A stretch of DNA of 60,996 nucleotides from a bacterium (GTDB taxonomy: Bacteria; Myxococcota_A; Bradymonadia; UBA7976; UBA1532), in contig JAUHYW010000065.1 of NCBI GenBank assembly GCA_030426085.1, positions 1 through 60,996 on the forward strand, read 5' to 3'. Positions 41,910-50,484 of this stretch are shown piece by piece (position 1 is the stretch's first letter; each line of letters starts with the position of its first letter). The position numbers and the translations under genes were made by a program. The notes beneath the pieces are model-generated. The model was given only the letters and a program-made list of their open reading frames with translations, did no database searches and was not told the DNA's origin.

Positions 41910-44774
41910 ATGAATCCGATCAGAGTTCTGGTGTGGCTGGCGCTGTGCGCGCTCGGCATGGGCGTCGTGGGCTGTGACGACGACCCGCAGGACCCCGTCG
42001 TCGACATGGGCGGCGAAGGCGAGGGCGAAGGCGAGGGCGAAGGCGAAGGCGAGGGCGAGGGCGAAGGCGAGGGCGAAGGCGAAGGTGAGGGCGAAGGCGA
42101 AGGCGAAGGTGAGGGCGAAGGCGAAGGTGAGGGCGAAGGCGAAGGTGAGGGCGAAGGCGAGGGTGAGGGCGAAGGCGAAGGTGAGGGCGAGGGCGAGGGC
42201 GAAGGCGAAGGTGAGGGCGAAGGCGAGGCCGCCTGCCAGGCCTACTGCGCCCTGATGGCCGAGAACTGCCCCGACAGCTACCCCGCCGAGGTCGACTGCA
42301 TGGCGGTCTGTGGCACCCTGCCGTTCGACGGCGAGGAGGGCGACGAGGCCGGCAACACCGTGCAGTGCCGCACCTACCACGCCGGCGTCGCCGCCGACGA
42401 TCCCGACCTGCACTGCCCCCACGCCGGCGCCAGCGGCGGCGGGGTCTGCGGCACCTACTGCGAGGCCTACTGCGCGATCACCGAAGACTCGTGCCCCGGC
42501 CTCTACCCCGACGCCGAGACCTGCGCCGCCGAGTGCGCCGCGCTGCCCCAGGACGGCGAGCCCGACACCACCGCCGGCGACTCGGTGCAGTGCCGCATCT
42601 ACCACGGCTCGTTCCCCGCGCTGGGTGATCCGGAGACCCACTGCCCGCACGCCAGCCCCACCGGGGAAGACACCTGCGGCGAGTACTGCGAGGTCTACTG
42701 CAACCGGGTCGAGGCCAACTGCGGCGACCTGTACCCCGACCGCGACACCTGCATGGACTTCTGCGGCCAGATCCCGCTCGACGGCGAGCCGGGTGACGTG
42801 GACGGCAACAGCGTGCAGTGCCGCATCTACCACGCGACCCTGCCCGCCGAGCAGGACGCCGACCTGCACTGCCCGCACGCCTACTTCAGCGGCGGCGGCG
42901 TCTGCGGCTCGTGGTGCGACAACTACTGCGATCGGGTCGAGGCCAACTGCGACGACCGGCTGGGCTACCCCGACCGCATCGCCTGCATGAACGCCTGCGA
43001 GGCGTTCCCCGACGACGGCGACCTGTTCGCGCTCGACGGCAACTCGGTGCAGTGCCGCATCTACCACGGCAGCGTGCCCTCGGCGCTCGACCCCGACCTG
43101 CACTGCCCGCACACCGCGCCCGACGGCGGCGACGGGGTCTGCGGCACCGGCTGCGAGGGCTATTGCAGCCAGATGATGACCCACTGCCCCGACACCTACG
43201 GCAGCCTCGAGCAGTGCATGGTCGCCTGCGAGGTCATCCCGGCCGACGGCGAGCAGGGCGACACCGAGGGCAACACCCTCCAGTGCCGGACCTACCACGG
43301 CAGCTTCCCCGCGGCGGTCGACCCGGTGCTGCACTGCCCCCACGCCGGCCTGACCGGGGGCGACGTGTGCGGCGAGTACTGCGACGTGCTGTGCGACTTC
43401 TACGACGCCCACTGCGGCGAGCAGGACCCCGCGGGCAACCTCACCTGCGGGGCCTCGTGCCTGCTGTACTCCACCGACGGCCAGGACGGCGACACCGTCG
43501 GTGACTCGGTGCAGTGCCGCATCTACCACGCCAGCTTCCCCGCGGCGGCCGATCCGGTGCTGCACTGCCCCCACGCCTCGGCCGACGGCGGCGGGGTCTG
43601 CATCGGGCCCAACCTGTGCGAGTCGTACTGCGACCAGATGATGGAGAACTGCCCCGGGGCCTACCCCGACGCCGAGACCTGCATGGACGTCTGCGACCTC
43701 TTCCCCACCGACGGGGCCGACGGCGACACCGACGGCGACACCGTGCAGTGCCGCATCTACCACGCCGGGGTCGCCGCGGACGACGCCGCGCTGCACTGCC
43801 CCCACGCCAGCATGAACGGCGGCGGGGCCTGCGGCAGCTACTGCGAGGCCTACTGCAACATCGTCGGCCAGACCTGCCCCGAGACCTACCCCGACGAGGA
43901 GACCTGCATGCAAGAGTGCGGGCAGCTGCCCGACGACGCCCCGTTCGACGCGGTGGGCGGCGACTCGGTGCAGTGCCGCACCTACCACGGCAGCTTCCCC
44001 GCGCTGGCCGATCCCGCGCTGCACTGCCAGCACGTCACCCCCGAGGGCGGCGGCGTGTGCGGCGACCGGTGCGAGGTCTACTGCAACCGCATGGACGCCA
44101 ACTGCCCCGACAGCTACCCCGACCGCGACACCTGCATGAACGCCTGCGCGCTGTTCCCGGCCGACGCGCCGGCGGGCAGCACCGAGGGCGACTCGGTGCA
44201 GTGCCGCATCTACCACGGCAGCTACCCCGCCTCGCTCGACCCGGCCCTGCACTGCCCCCACGCGGGCAACACCGGGGGCGGCGTCTGCGGCGGCTACTGC
44301 GAGGTCTACTGCCGGACCTACGCCGACCAGTGCGGCGAGACGGCGCCGATCTACCCCGACGAGGCGTCGTGCATGGCCGCCTGCGAGGCGTTCCCCACCG
44401 ACGGCGAGGACGGCACGGTCGAGGGCAACTCGGTGCAGTGCCGCATCTACCACGGCAGCTTCCCCGCCGCGGCCGACCCCGCGCTGCACTGCGCCCACGC
44501 CTCCATCGGCGGGGGCGGGGTGTGCGGCGGCATCTGCGACGCCTACTGCGACCAGCTCGACGCCCACTGCACCGGCGACGACGCCCAGTACCCCACCCGC
44601 GCCGCCTGCCGGGCGGGCTGCCTCGAGCTGAACCAGGACGGGCCCTTCGACGCCACCGGCGGCGACTCGGTGCAGTGCCGGGCGTATCACGCCAGCTTCC
44701 CGGCGGCGATGGATCCGGCCCTGCACTGCCCCCACGCGGGCTACGACGGCGGCGGCGTCTGCGTCGACGAGTGA
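41910..44774 (+). CDS. Lipoprotein with a Gly-Glu tract and eleven Cys/His repeats
   Basis: 954 aa. The signal ends GMGVVGC (Cys 22), followed by an Asp-rich stretch and a Gly-Glu dipeptide tract (35-106). From 107 to the end are eleven repeats of about 75-80 residues. Each has a C-x2-Y-C start, spaced cysteines, then the invariant blocks QCRxYH and LHCPHA (repeat 8 has LHCQHV, repeat 10 LHCAHA), and ends VCG. The regular Cys and His spacing suggests disulfide-stabilised domains or a metal/haem site, but this is inference. GGGGGGAGA precedes ATG 41910, a better start than the upstream ATG at 41871. The Gly-Glu tract is probably a flexible acidic spacer at the cell surface. Confidence 0.88.
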   Translation: MNPIRVLVWLALCALGMGVVGCDDDPQDPVVDMGGEGEGEGEGEGEGEGEGEGEGEGEGEGEGEGEGEGEGEGEGEGEGEGEGEGEGEGEGEGEGEGEGEGEGEGEAACQAYCALMAENCPDSYPAEVDCMAVCGTLPFDGEEGDEAGNTVQCRTYHAGVAADDPDLHCPHAGASGGGVCGTYCEAYCAITEDSCPGLYPDAETCAAECAALPQDGEPDTTAGDSVQCRIYHGSFPALGDPETHCPHASPTGEDTCGEYCEVYCNRVEANCGDLYPDRDTCMDFCGQIPLDGEPGDVDGNSVQCRIYHATLPAEQDADLHCPHAYFSGGGVCGSWCDNYCDRVEANCDDRLGYPDRIACMNACEAFPDDGDLFALDGNSVQCRIYHGSVPSALDPDLHCPHTAPDGGDGVCGTGCEGYCSQMMTHCPDTYGSLEQCMVACEVIPADGEQGDTEGNTLQCRTYHGSFPAAVDPVLHCPHAGLTGGDVCGEYCDVLCDFYDAHCGEQDPAGNLTCGASCLLYSTDGQDGDTVGDSVQCRIYHASFPAAADPVLHCPHASADGGGVCIGPNLCESYCDQMMENCPGAYPDAETCMDVCDLFPTDGADGDTDGDTVQCRIYHAGVAADDAALHCPHASMNGGGACGSYCEAYCNIVGQTCPETYPDEETCMQECGQLPDDAPFDAVGGDSVQCRTYHGSFPALADPALHCQHVTPEGGGVCGDRCEVYCNRMDANCPDSYPDRDTCMNACALFPADAPAGSTEGDSVQCRIYHGSYPASLDPALHCPHAGNTGGGVCGGYCEVYCRTYADQCGETAPIYPDEASCMAACEAFPTDGEDGTVEGNSVQCRIYHGSFPAAADPALHCAHASIGGGGVCGGICDAYCDQLDAHCTGDDAQYPTRAACRAGCLELNQDGPFDATGGDSVQCRAYHASFPAAMDPALHCPHAGYDGGGVCVDE
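42012..42227 (+). repeat. Hexanucleotide microsatellite (GGN GAR)n coding Gly-Glu
   Basis: About 36 repeats of GGC/GGT GAA/GAG inside the Cys/His lipoprotein gene, making an uninterrupted Gly-Glu dipeptide run. The unit is 6 bp, so length changes would keep the frame. Codon choice varies between GAA and GAG, so the tract is not perfectly homogeneous. Confidence 0.9.
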
Positions 44775-44932
44775 GCGACGCGTCATCCGATCGGATGGCT
44801 GCCCCGTACCCGTAGAGAGAGGACCCCCCACCCCCGGCCGACCCGCGCGCACCGTCGGCCGACGACCCGCCCCGGCCCGACCCGCGGCGGTCGACATCAA
44901 CCGCCCCGTTCATCGAACGGAGGAGAAACCAC

Positions 44933-46228
44933 ATGCGACGACGCGAACGGCGCCTGTCGATCACCCTGCTGGCCTTCGCGGCCCTGGTGATCGGCGGGTG
45001 TGAAGGCGCCCAGGGCCCGGCGGGCCCGGTGGGCGACGCCGGGCCGCCCGGCCCCGAAGGCCCCGAAGGGCCGCCGGGGGACAAGGGCGAGCAGGGCGAA
45101 CAAGGCCCCCAGGGCGAACAAGGCCCCCAGGGCGAGCAAGGCGAGGACGGCGAGCAGGGGCCGCAGGGCCTCTCCGGCGAGGACGGCCAGGACGGCGAGC
45201 AAGGCCCCGCCGGACAGGACGGCCAGGACGGCGAGCAGGGGCCCCAGGGCGACCCGGGTGAGCAGGGCCCCGCCGGCCAGGACGGCCAGGACGGCGAGCA
45301 AGGCCCCGCCGGACAGGACGGCCAGGACGGCGAGCAGGGCCCCGCCGGACAGGACGGCCAGGACGGCGAGAACGGCCAGGACGGCCAGGACGGCCAGGAC
45401 GGCCAGGACGGGGCCAACGCCCTGGTCGACACCGTGCCCGAGCCGCCGGGCGTCAACTGCCCCGACGGCGGCGTCGCGCTGCTCGCCGGGGTCGACGACG
45501 ACCGCGACGGCGCGCTCGACGAGGGCGAGATCGACGACGTCTCCTACGTGTGCAACGCGCCCTCGCCCAACGCCGTCGGCGACCGCCGCATCCGCGAGCA
45601 GGCCGACGTCGACGCGCTGCGGGGCGTGGCCCGCATCGACGGCGACCTCATCGTGATCGACAGCGCGCTCGTCGACCTCTCGCTGCCCGCCCTGAGCGCC
45701 GTCACCGGCCGGGTCGAGATCAGCAGCAACGCCGACCTGCTCACCGTCGACCTCGGCGGCCTGAGCGCCGTCGGCGGCGGGGTCGACATCGACCACAACC
45801 CCGCGGTGACCGACCTCTCGCTCGCCAGCCTCGAGTCGGTCGGCGGGCACCTCTACATCGGCGACCACCCCGACCTCGAGCGCATGTCGCTCGGGCGCAT
45901 CAACCGGGTCGTGGGCAGCTACATCGTCAGCACCGCGTCCGAGGCCGCCCCCGGCATCGACGGCCTGCCCGACTTCGTCTCGGGCGACGCCTACATCGGC
46001 GACAACGACGGCCTCGCCGGCCTGCGGGTCGGCGACGGCTTCGTCGGCGGCGACCTGACCATCCACGGCAACGGCGCCCTCGGCGCGCTCCGGCTCGACG
46101 GCCTCCTGTTCGTCGGCTTCGACCTGTACGTGACCCGAAACCCCGCGCTGCCCGAAGACGACGCCATCGGGTTCGCCCTCGACGCCCAGGCCAATGGCGA
46201 CCTGACCGTCATCACCGGAGGCAACTGA
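44933..46228 (+). CDS. Collagen-like lipoprotein with a C-terminal leucine-rich L-domain-like region
   Basis: 431 aa. The signal ends GGC (Cys 23). Residues about 26-160 are a Gly-X-Y collagen-like helix, rich in GEQGPQ, GQDGQD and GPAGQD triplets, with internally repeated DNA. A short acidic domain with a Ca-loop-like DDDRDGALDEGE precedes about 215-431, which resembles a receptor L-domain (LRR-like beta-helix): IDGDLIVIDSALVDL, VEISSNADLLTVDL, LYIGDHPDL, AYIGDNDGLAGL. A strong GGAGGAG lies 8 nt before ATG 44933. The stop overlaps the DUF4331 start (TGATG). Collagen-like proteins from bacteria form triple helices; this one is likely a surface stalk carrying the L-domain. Confidence 0.88.
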   Translation: MRRRERRLSITLLAFAALVIGGCEGAQGPAGPVGDAGPPGPEGPEGPPGDKGEQGEQGPQGEQGPQGEQGEDGEQGPQGLSGEDGQDGEQGPAGQDGQDGEQGPQGDPGEQGPAGQDGQDGEQGPAGQDGQDGEQGPAGQDGQDGENGQDGQDGQDGQDGANALVDTVPEPPGVNCPDGGVALLAGVDDDRDGALDEGEIDDVSYVCNAPSPNAVGDRRIREQADVDALRGVARIDGDLIVIDSALVDLSLPALSAVTGRVEISSNADLLTVDLGGLSAVGGGVDIDHNPAVTDLSLASLESVGGHLYIGDHPDLERMSLGRINRVVGSYIVSTASEAAPGIDGLPDFVSGDAYIGDNDGLAGLRVGDGFVGGDLTIHGNGALGALRLDGLLFVGFDLYVTRNPALPEDDAIGFALDAQANGDLTVITGGN

Positions 46229-47685
46229 TGAAGACCCCCATCCGTATCACCCTCGGTCTGCTCGGCGCCGCCGCGCTGACCACCGCCGCCTGGGCCTCGA
46301 GCCACCGCGAAGCGCCGCTCATCGCCCAGGACCCGACGGCGGACTCGACCGACGTCTACGCCTTCCTCAGCCCCGACGGCCCCGACCCCGGCGACGGCGC
46401 GCGCATCACGCTCATCGCCAACTACGTGCCGTTCCAGGAGCCCGCCGGCGGCCCGAACTACTTCGACTTCGCCGACTCGGTGCTCTACGAGATCAAGGTG
46501 GACAACACCGGGGACGCCGTCGAAGACGTCGTCTTCCAGTTCCGGTTCACCACCGAGGTGCGCAGCGGGGGCACCTTCCTCTACAACACCGGGCCCATCG
46601 GCGCGCCCGACGACCCCAACCGCAACGTCGTGCAGCGCTACACCGTCACCCGGGTCGACATCGACGGCGACGGCAACCACCAGCGCACGGTGATCGCCCG
46701 GGACATCCCCACCGCGCCGGCCCGCATCGGCCCCCGCTCGAACCCGGACTACGCCGCGACCGCCCAGCAGGCGGTGTGGATGGGCGACGGCTACAAGATC
46801 TTCGCCGGGCCGCGGGACGAGGGCTTCTACCTCGACATCAACGCCATCTTCGACCTGCTCAACATCAGCCGGGTCGCCGGCCTCGGCAGCGACACCGCCG
46901 TCGACGGCACCGCCGGGTTCAACGTGAACACCCTGGCCATCGAGCTGCCGGTCGCCGCGCTGACCAACGGCGGCGTCGAGCCCACCTTCGACCCGGTCGC
47001 GCTCGGCGGCCCCGACGCCGTGCTCGGGGTGTGGACCACCGCCAGCCGGCGCAAGCACCGCGCGCTGCGGCGCTACGCCGACCCCCGGGACTTCGGCCCC
47101 TGGATCCAGGTCAGCCGGCTCGGCCTGCCGCTCATCAACGAGGTGGTCGTGCCGCTCGAGTTCAAGGACCAGTTCAACCGGACCCACCCCGCCGACGACC
47201 TGGGCAACATCGCCGGCTACGTGGTCGACCCGGAGCTCTCGCGGCTGCTCGCCGGGGTGCACGGGCTCGAGGTGCCCTCGGCGCCCCGGGGCGACATGGT
47301 GGCCGTCATCAGCTTCCTGCCGGGCACCGCCACCAGCCGGGAGGACCTCCAGCCGGCCGACCTGCTGCGGATCAACGTCGCGGTGCCCCCGGTGGGCATG
47401 GGCGAGGGCGGCTACGACCCCCTGGGGGTGATCGCCGGCGACTTCGGCGGCTTCCCCAACGGCCGGCGGGTCGGCGACGACGTGGTCGACATCCTCGAGC
47501 GGGTCGTCGGCGGCGGCATCCTCAGCGCCGAGCCCACCGCGGGCGGGGGCACGTTCGGCGAGCTGGCCCCCAACAACGCGCTCAACGACGGGGTGAATGG
47601 CAACGACGTGCCCTATATGGCAACCTTCCCCTGGCTCGGCATGCCCCACGAGGGCTTCGTACACCAGCACGACGACGCAGATTGA
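46228..47685 (+). CDS. DUF4331 family secreted protein
   Basis: 485 aa, with a signal peptide (about 1-24). The DUF4331 opening ASSHREAPLIAQDPTADSTDVYAF is recognisable in parts (SSHREAPLI, DSTDVYAFLS), followed by ITLIANYVPFQEPAGGPNYF and, near the end, VNGNDVPYMATFPWLGMPHEGF. Members are secreted or periplasmic, of unknown function. CGGAGG (46216-46221) precedes ATG 46228, which shares a base with the collagen gene's stop; the stop overlaps the TPR gene's start. It is the second gene of a four-gene overlapping operon. Confidence 0.93.
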   Translation: MKTPIRITLGLLGAAALTTAAWASSHREAPLIAQDPTADSTDVYAFLSPDGPDPGDGARITLIANYVPFQEPAGGPNYFDFADSVLYEIKVDNTGDAVEDVVFQFRFTTEVRSGGTFLYNTGPIGAPDDPNRNVVQRYTVTRVDIDGDGNHQRTVIARDIPTAPARIGPRSNPDYAATAQQAVWMGDGYKIFAGPRDEGFYLDINAIFDLLNISRVAGLGSDTAVDGTAGFNVNTLAIELPVAALTNGGVEPTFDPVALGGPDAVLGVWTTASRRKHRALRRYADPRDFGPWIQVSRLGLPLINEVVVPLEFKDQFNRTHPADDLGNIAGYVVDPELSRLLAGVHGLEVPSAPRGDMVAVISFLPGTATSREDLQPADLLRINVAVPPVGMGEGGYDPLGVIAGDFGGFPNGRRVGDDVVDILERVVGGGILSAEPTAGGGTFGELAPNNALNDGVNGNDVPYMATFPWLGMPHEGFVHQHDDAD

Positions 47686-49022
47686 CCCGCCCGCCCCGCC
47701 ACCGCCGCCGACCGCGCATCGTCGTCCCGGCGGCGGTCGGGCTGACGCTGCTCGGCGGCTGTCGGTCCGAACCCCCTCCCCCGCCCGCGCCCGACGCCTC
47801 GCCCGCGGCCCCCGCCGCGGAGACCCCGGCGCTGACCCCGCCGCCCGCCGGCACCCCCACCGCGCCCGAGCTGGCCGCCCGCATCGCCGCCGCGCGGGCC
47901 CTGCCCGAGCGGGCCGACGGCTGGGTCGACCTCGGCCGGGCCTGGATCCGCACCGCCCGGCTCGCCCAGCGGGAGGACCTCTACCGCCGAGCCGACGCCG
48001 CCGCCGCCGAAGCCCTGAAGCGCCGCCCGGGGCACCCCCAGGCCCTGCACATCCGGGCCCTGGTCCACCGGGTCGGCCACCGGTTCGCCGAGGTGCGGCG
48101 CATCGCCGAGACCCTCACCGCCGCCGATCCGAAGGACACCGCCGCCTGGGGCCTGCTGGCCGACGCCGCGCTCGCGCTGGGCGACATGCCCGCCGCCGAG
48201 GCCGCCATCGACCGCATGCTCCAGCAGCGCCCGGCCCTGCCCGCCTTCAGCCGGGCCGCCTGGCTGCGCTGGCTGCACGGCGACATCGACGGCGCCTTGC
48301 AGATGTGGGGCGAGGCGCTGCGGGCCAGCGGCCGGACCGACCCCGAACCGCGGGCCTTCGTGCTCAGCGAGATCGGCCACCTGCACTGGCATCGGGCCCG
48401 GCTGGACGACGCCGAGGCGGCCTACCGGGCGGCGCTGAAAACCCTGCCGGAGCACGCCGGGGCCCTCTTCGGCCTCGGCCGGGTGCAGCTCGCCCGGGGC
48501 GACGCCGCCGGGGCCGCGCAGACCTTCGCCGCCTCCAACACCGCCCGGCTCTCGGAGCAGACCGCCGAGTGGCGCGCCCTCGCCCTGCGGGCCGCCGGGC
48601 AGACCGCCGAAGCCGACGCGCTCGACGCGAAGCTGGCCGCCGCCGGGGCCTTCGACGACCCCCGCTCCATCGCGCTGTACCTGGCCCACCGCGCCATCGA
48701 ACCCCAGACCGCCGTCGAGAAGGCCCGGGCCGACTTCGAACAGCGCCAGGGCGTCTACGCCCACGACGCGCTGGGCTTCGCGCTCTTGCGGGCCGGCGAC
48801 CTCGACGCCGCCGCCCGCCACCTCGAAGCGGCCACCGCCCACGGCACGCCCGACGCCACGTTGATGGCCCACCGGGGCCTGCTCGAGAAAGCCCGCGGCC
48901 GCGACGCCGAGGCCCGGAAGTGGCTCGACCGGGCCTGGACCCTCAACCGCCACGCCCACCCCCGACTGATGGCCGAGGTCGCCGCCGCCCGCGGCGCCGC
49001 GCCCGCAAAGGACCGCCCGTGA
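47682..49022 (+). CDS. TPR lipoprotein in the DUF4331 operon
   Basis: 446 aa. The TTG at 47682, overlapping the DUF4331 stop in TTGA, starts an Arg-rich signal ending LTLLGGC (Cys 27). No ATG or GTG before the signal fits. A Pro/Ala linker precedes a long helical region with repeated TPR motifs (for example AWGLLADAALALGDMPAAEA, EIGHLHWHRARLDDAEAAYR and GALFGLGRVQLARGDAAGAAQ). It is probably anchored in the outer membrane and scaffolds protein contacts, perhaps with the DUF4331 and collagen-like products. Because the start is a rare TTG and no clear Shine-Dalgarno sequence is seen, the exact N-terminus is the least certain part. Confidence 0.8.
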   Translation: MTRPPRHRRRPRIVVPAAVGLTLLGGCRSEPPPPPAPDASPAAPAAETPALTPPPAGTPTAPELAARIAAARALPERADGWVDLGRAWIRTARLAQREDLYRRADAAAAEALKRRPGHPQALHIRALVHRVGHRFAEVRRIAETLTAADPKDTAAWGLLADAALALGDMPAAEAAIDRMLQQRPALPAFSRAAWLRWLHGDIDGALQMWGEALRASGRTDPEPRAFVLSEIGHLHWHRARLDDAEAAYRAALKTLPEHAGALFGLGRVQLARGDAAGAAQTFAASNTARLSEQTAEWRALALRAAGQTAEADALDAKLAAAGAFDDPRSIALYLAHRAIEPQTAVEKARADFEQRQGVYAHDALGFALLRAGDLDAAARHLEAATAHGTPDATLMAHRGLLEKARGRDAEARKWLDRAWTLNRHAHPRLMAEVAAARGAAPAKDRP

Positions 49023-49726
49023 CCCGCGCCGCCCTGCTGCTGACCGCCCTCGGCCTCACCGCCACCGGCTGCCGGGGATCCGACGACGCCCCGAAGGCCG
49101 AGGCCCCGGCCACCGCCGAGACCGCCCAGGCCCCGAAGGCCGCCCCGAAGCCCGCCGAGCCCGCCCCGAAGCCGACCCCCAAGCCCCCCCCGAAGCCCGA
49201 CCCCCGCCAGCCGCGGGCCTTCGCCGAAGAGTGGGCCCGCCTGCGCAGCGTGCCGCCGGCCCAGCTCGATCGGCAGTCGAGCGAGGTGCGCGAGGCGTGG
49301 CACGACCGCATCTACACCTGGACCGGCTACGCCCTGCCCGGCCTGTGCATCGACGCCCGGCGCACCTGCGCGCTGCACGTCTTCGAGCGGCGCACCACCC
49401 CCGCCGAGGCCCGCCTCGACGGCTACTTCCCCCCGGTCGCGTTCACCGAGCCGGCCTACGCCGCGCTGAAGACCGCCTGCAAGGGCAAGACCGGCTGCGT
49501 CGTCACCTTCCGGGGCCACCTCGCCGAGAGCAACACCCACCCCGGCGAACCCCTGCTGCTGCGCTTCGCCGACGCCACATTCGTCGAGGGCCGCGACCCC
49601 ACGCCCGAAGAGCAGTGGTTCGGCCGCCGCCCCGGCGAGGCCCCACCCAAGAGAGCCCCCAGCGCGAAGCTGCGCACCGGCGAGCCGCGCCCATCGGCGG
49701 TCACGGTGAAGCCCCGCACGTTCTGA
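49019..49726 (+). CDS. Small lipoprotein of unknown function, last gene of the DUF4331 operon
   Basis: 235 aa. GTG 49019 overlaps the TPR stop as GTGA. The signal ends LTATGC (Cys 18). Residues 20-62 are a Pro/Lys/Ala-rich linker, as in periplasm-spanning proteins. The folded part (about 65-215) has four Cys in two pairs (CIDARRTC and CKGKTGC), likely disulfides, with no domain I recognise. The tail is basic. Confidence 0.8.
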   Translation: MTRAALLLTALGLTATGCRGSDDAPKAEAPATAETAQAPKAAPKPAEPAPKPTPKPPPKPDPRQPRAFAEEWARLRSVPPAQLDRQSSEVREAWHDRIYTWTGYALPGLCIDARRTCALHVFERRTTPAEARLDGYFPPVAFTEPAYAALKTACKGKTGCVVTFRGHLAESNTHPGEPLLLRFADATFVEGRDPTPEEQWFGRRPGEAPPKRAPSAKLRTGEPRPSAVTVKPRTF

Positions 49727-49753
49727 ACCCGCCTCCCCGACCATCGGAGACCC

Positions 49754-50416
49754 ATGATCACCCTGCACCACCTCGAGAACTCGCGCTCGCAGCGCATCGC
49801 CTGGCTGCTCGAAGAGGCCGGCGTCGACTACGACGTGAAGCGCTACCCCCGCGACGCCATCAACAAGCTCGCCCCGCCCGAGCTGAAAGACGTCCACCCG
49901 CTGGGCAAGTCCCCGGTCATCACCGACGGCGACACCACCGTCGCCGAGTCGGGGGCCATCATCGAGTACATCGTCGAACACTACGCCCCCGACCTGCGCC
50001 CCACCGACCCCGACGCGCGCCGGGCCTACACCTACTGGCTGCACTTCGCCGAAGGCTCGATGATGCCGCTGCTGGTCATGAAGCTGGTCTTCGGCCGGCT
50101 CGCCGGCCCGCCCATCCCGTTCATCCTGCGCCCGATCGGCAAGCTCTTCGCCAAAGCCGTCGGCGAGAACTACCTCGACCCCTCGCTCGACGCGCAGCTC
50201 GACCTCGTCGACGCCACGCTCGCCGCCGGGCCGTGGTTCGCCGGCGACACCTTCAGCGGCGCCGACATCCAGATGAGCTTCGGCCTCATGGGGGCCCGAG
50301 CCCGAGCCGACCTCTCGAGCCGCCCCGACATCCTGCGGTTCCTCGAAGCCATCGAAGCCCGCCCCGCGTGGAAGGCCGCCGTCGACCGGGTCGGCCCGCT
50401 CGAGATGATCGACTGA
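49754..50416 (+). CDS. Glutathione S-transferase family protein
   Basis: 220 aa, normal length. The thioredoxin-like N-terminal domain has HHLENSRSQRIAWLLEE, giving a likely active-site Ser (S10 or S12), cis-Pro at P54 in KSPVI, and the glutathione-binding ES pair at 65-66. The all-helical C-terminal domain has a normal N-capping region (FAGDTFSGADIQMSF). It probably conjugates or reduces small electrophiles with glutathione. It follows the DUF4331 operon after 27 bp and may be co-transcribed, but is not obviously related. Confidence 0.93.
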   Translation: MITLHHLENSRSQRIAWLLEEAGVDYDVKRYPRDAINKLAPPELKDVHPLGKSPVITDGDTTVAESGAIIEYIVEHYAPDLRPTDPDARRAYTYWLHFAEGSMMPLLVMKLVFGRLAGPPIPFILRPIGKLFAKAVGENYLDPSLDAQLDLVDATLAAGPWFAGDTFSGADIQMSFGLMGARARADLSSRPDILRFLEAIEARPAWKAAVDRVGPLEMID

Positions 50417-50484
50417 CCCCCCTGCGGCGCGCGACCGGCGGGCCGCCCCTCCCATCCAACACCCCCACCATCGACGAGGCTCGA

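Noticed and set aside
40683-44900. Minus-strand 1429-residue ORF rich in Val/Gly/Ala
   Set aside because: It is the antisense shadow of the Cys/His repeat gene, with repetitive translation that mirrors the real repeats.
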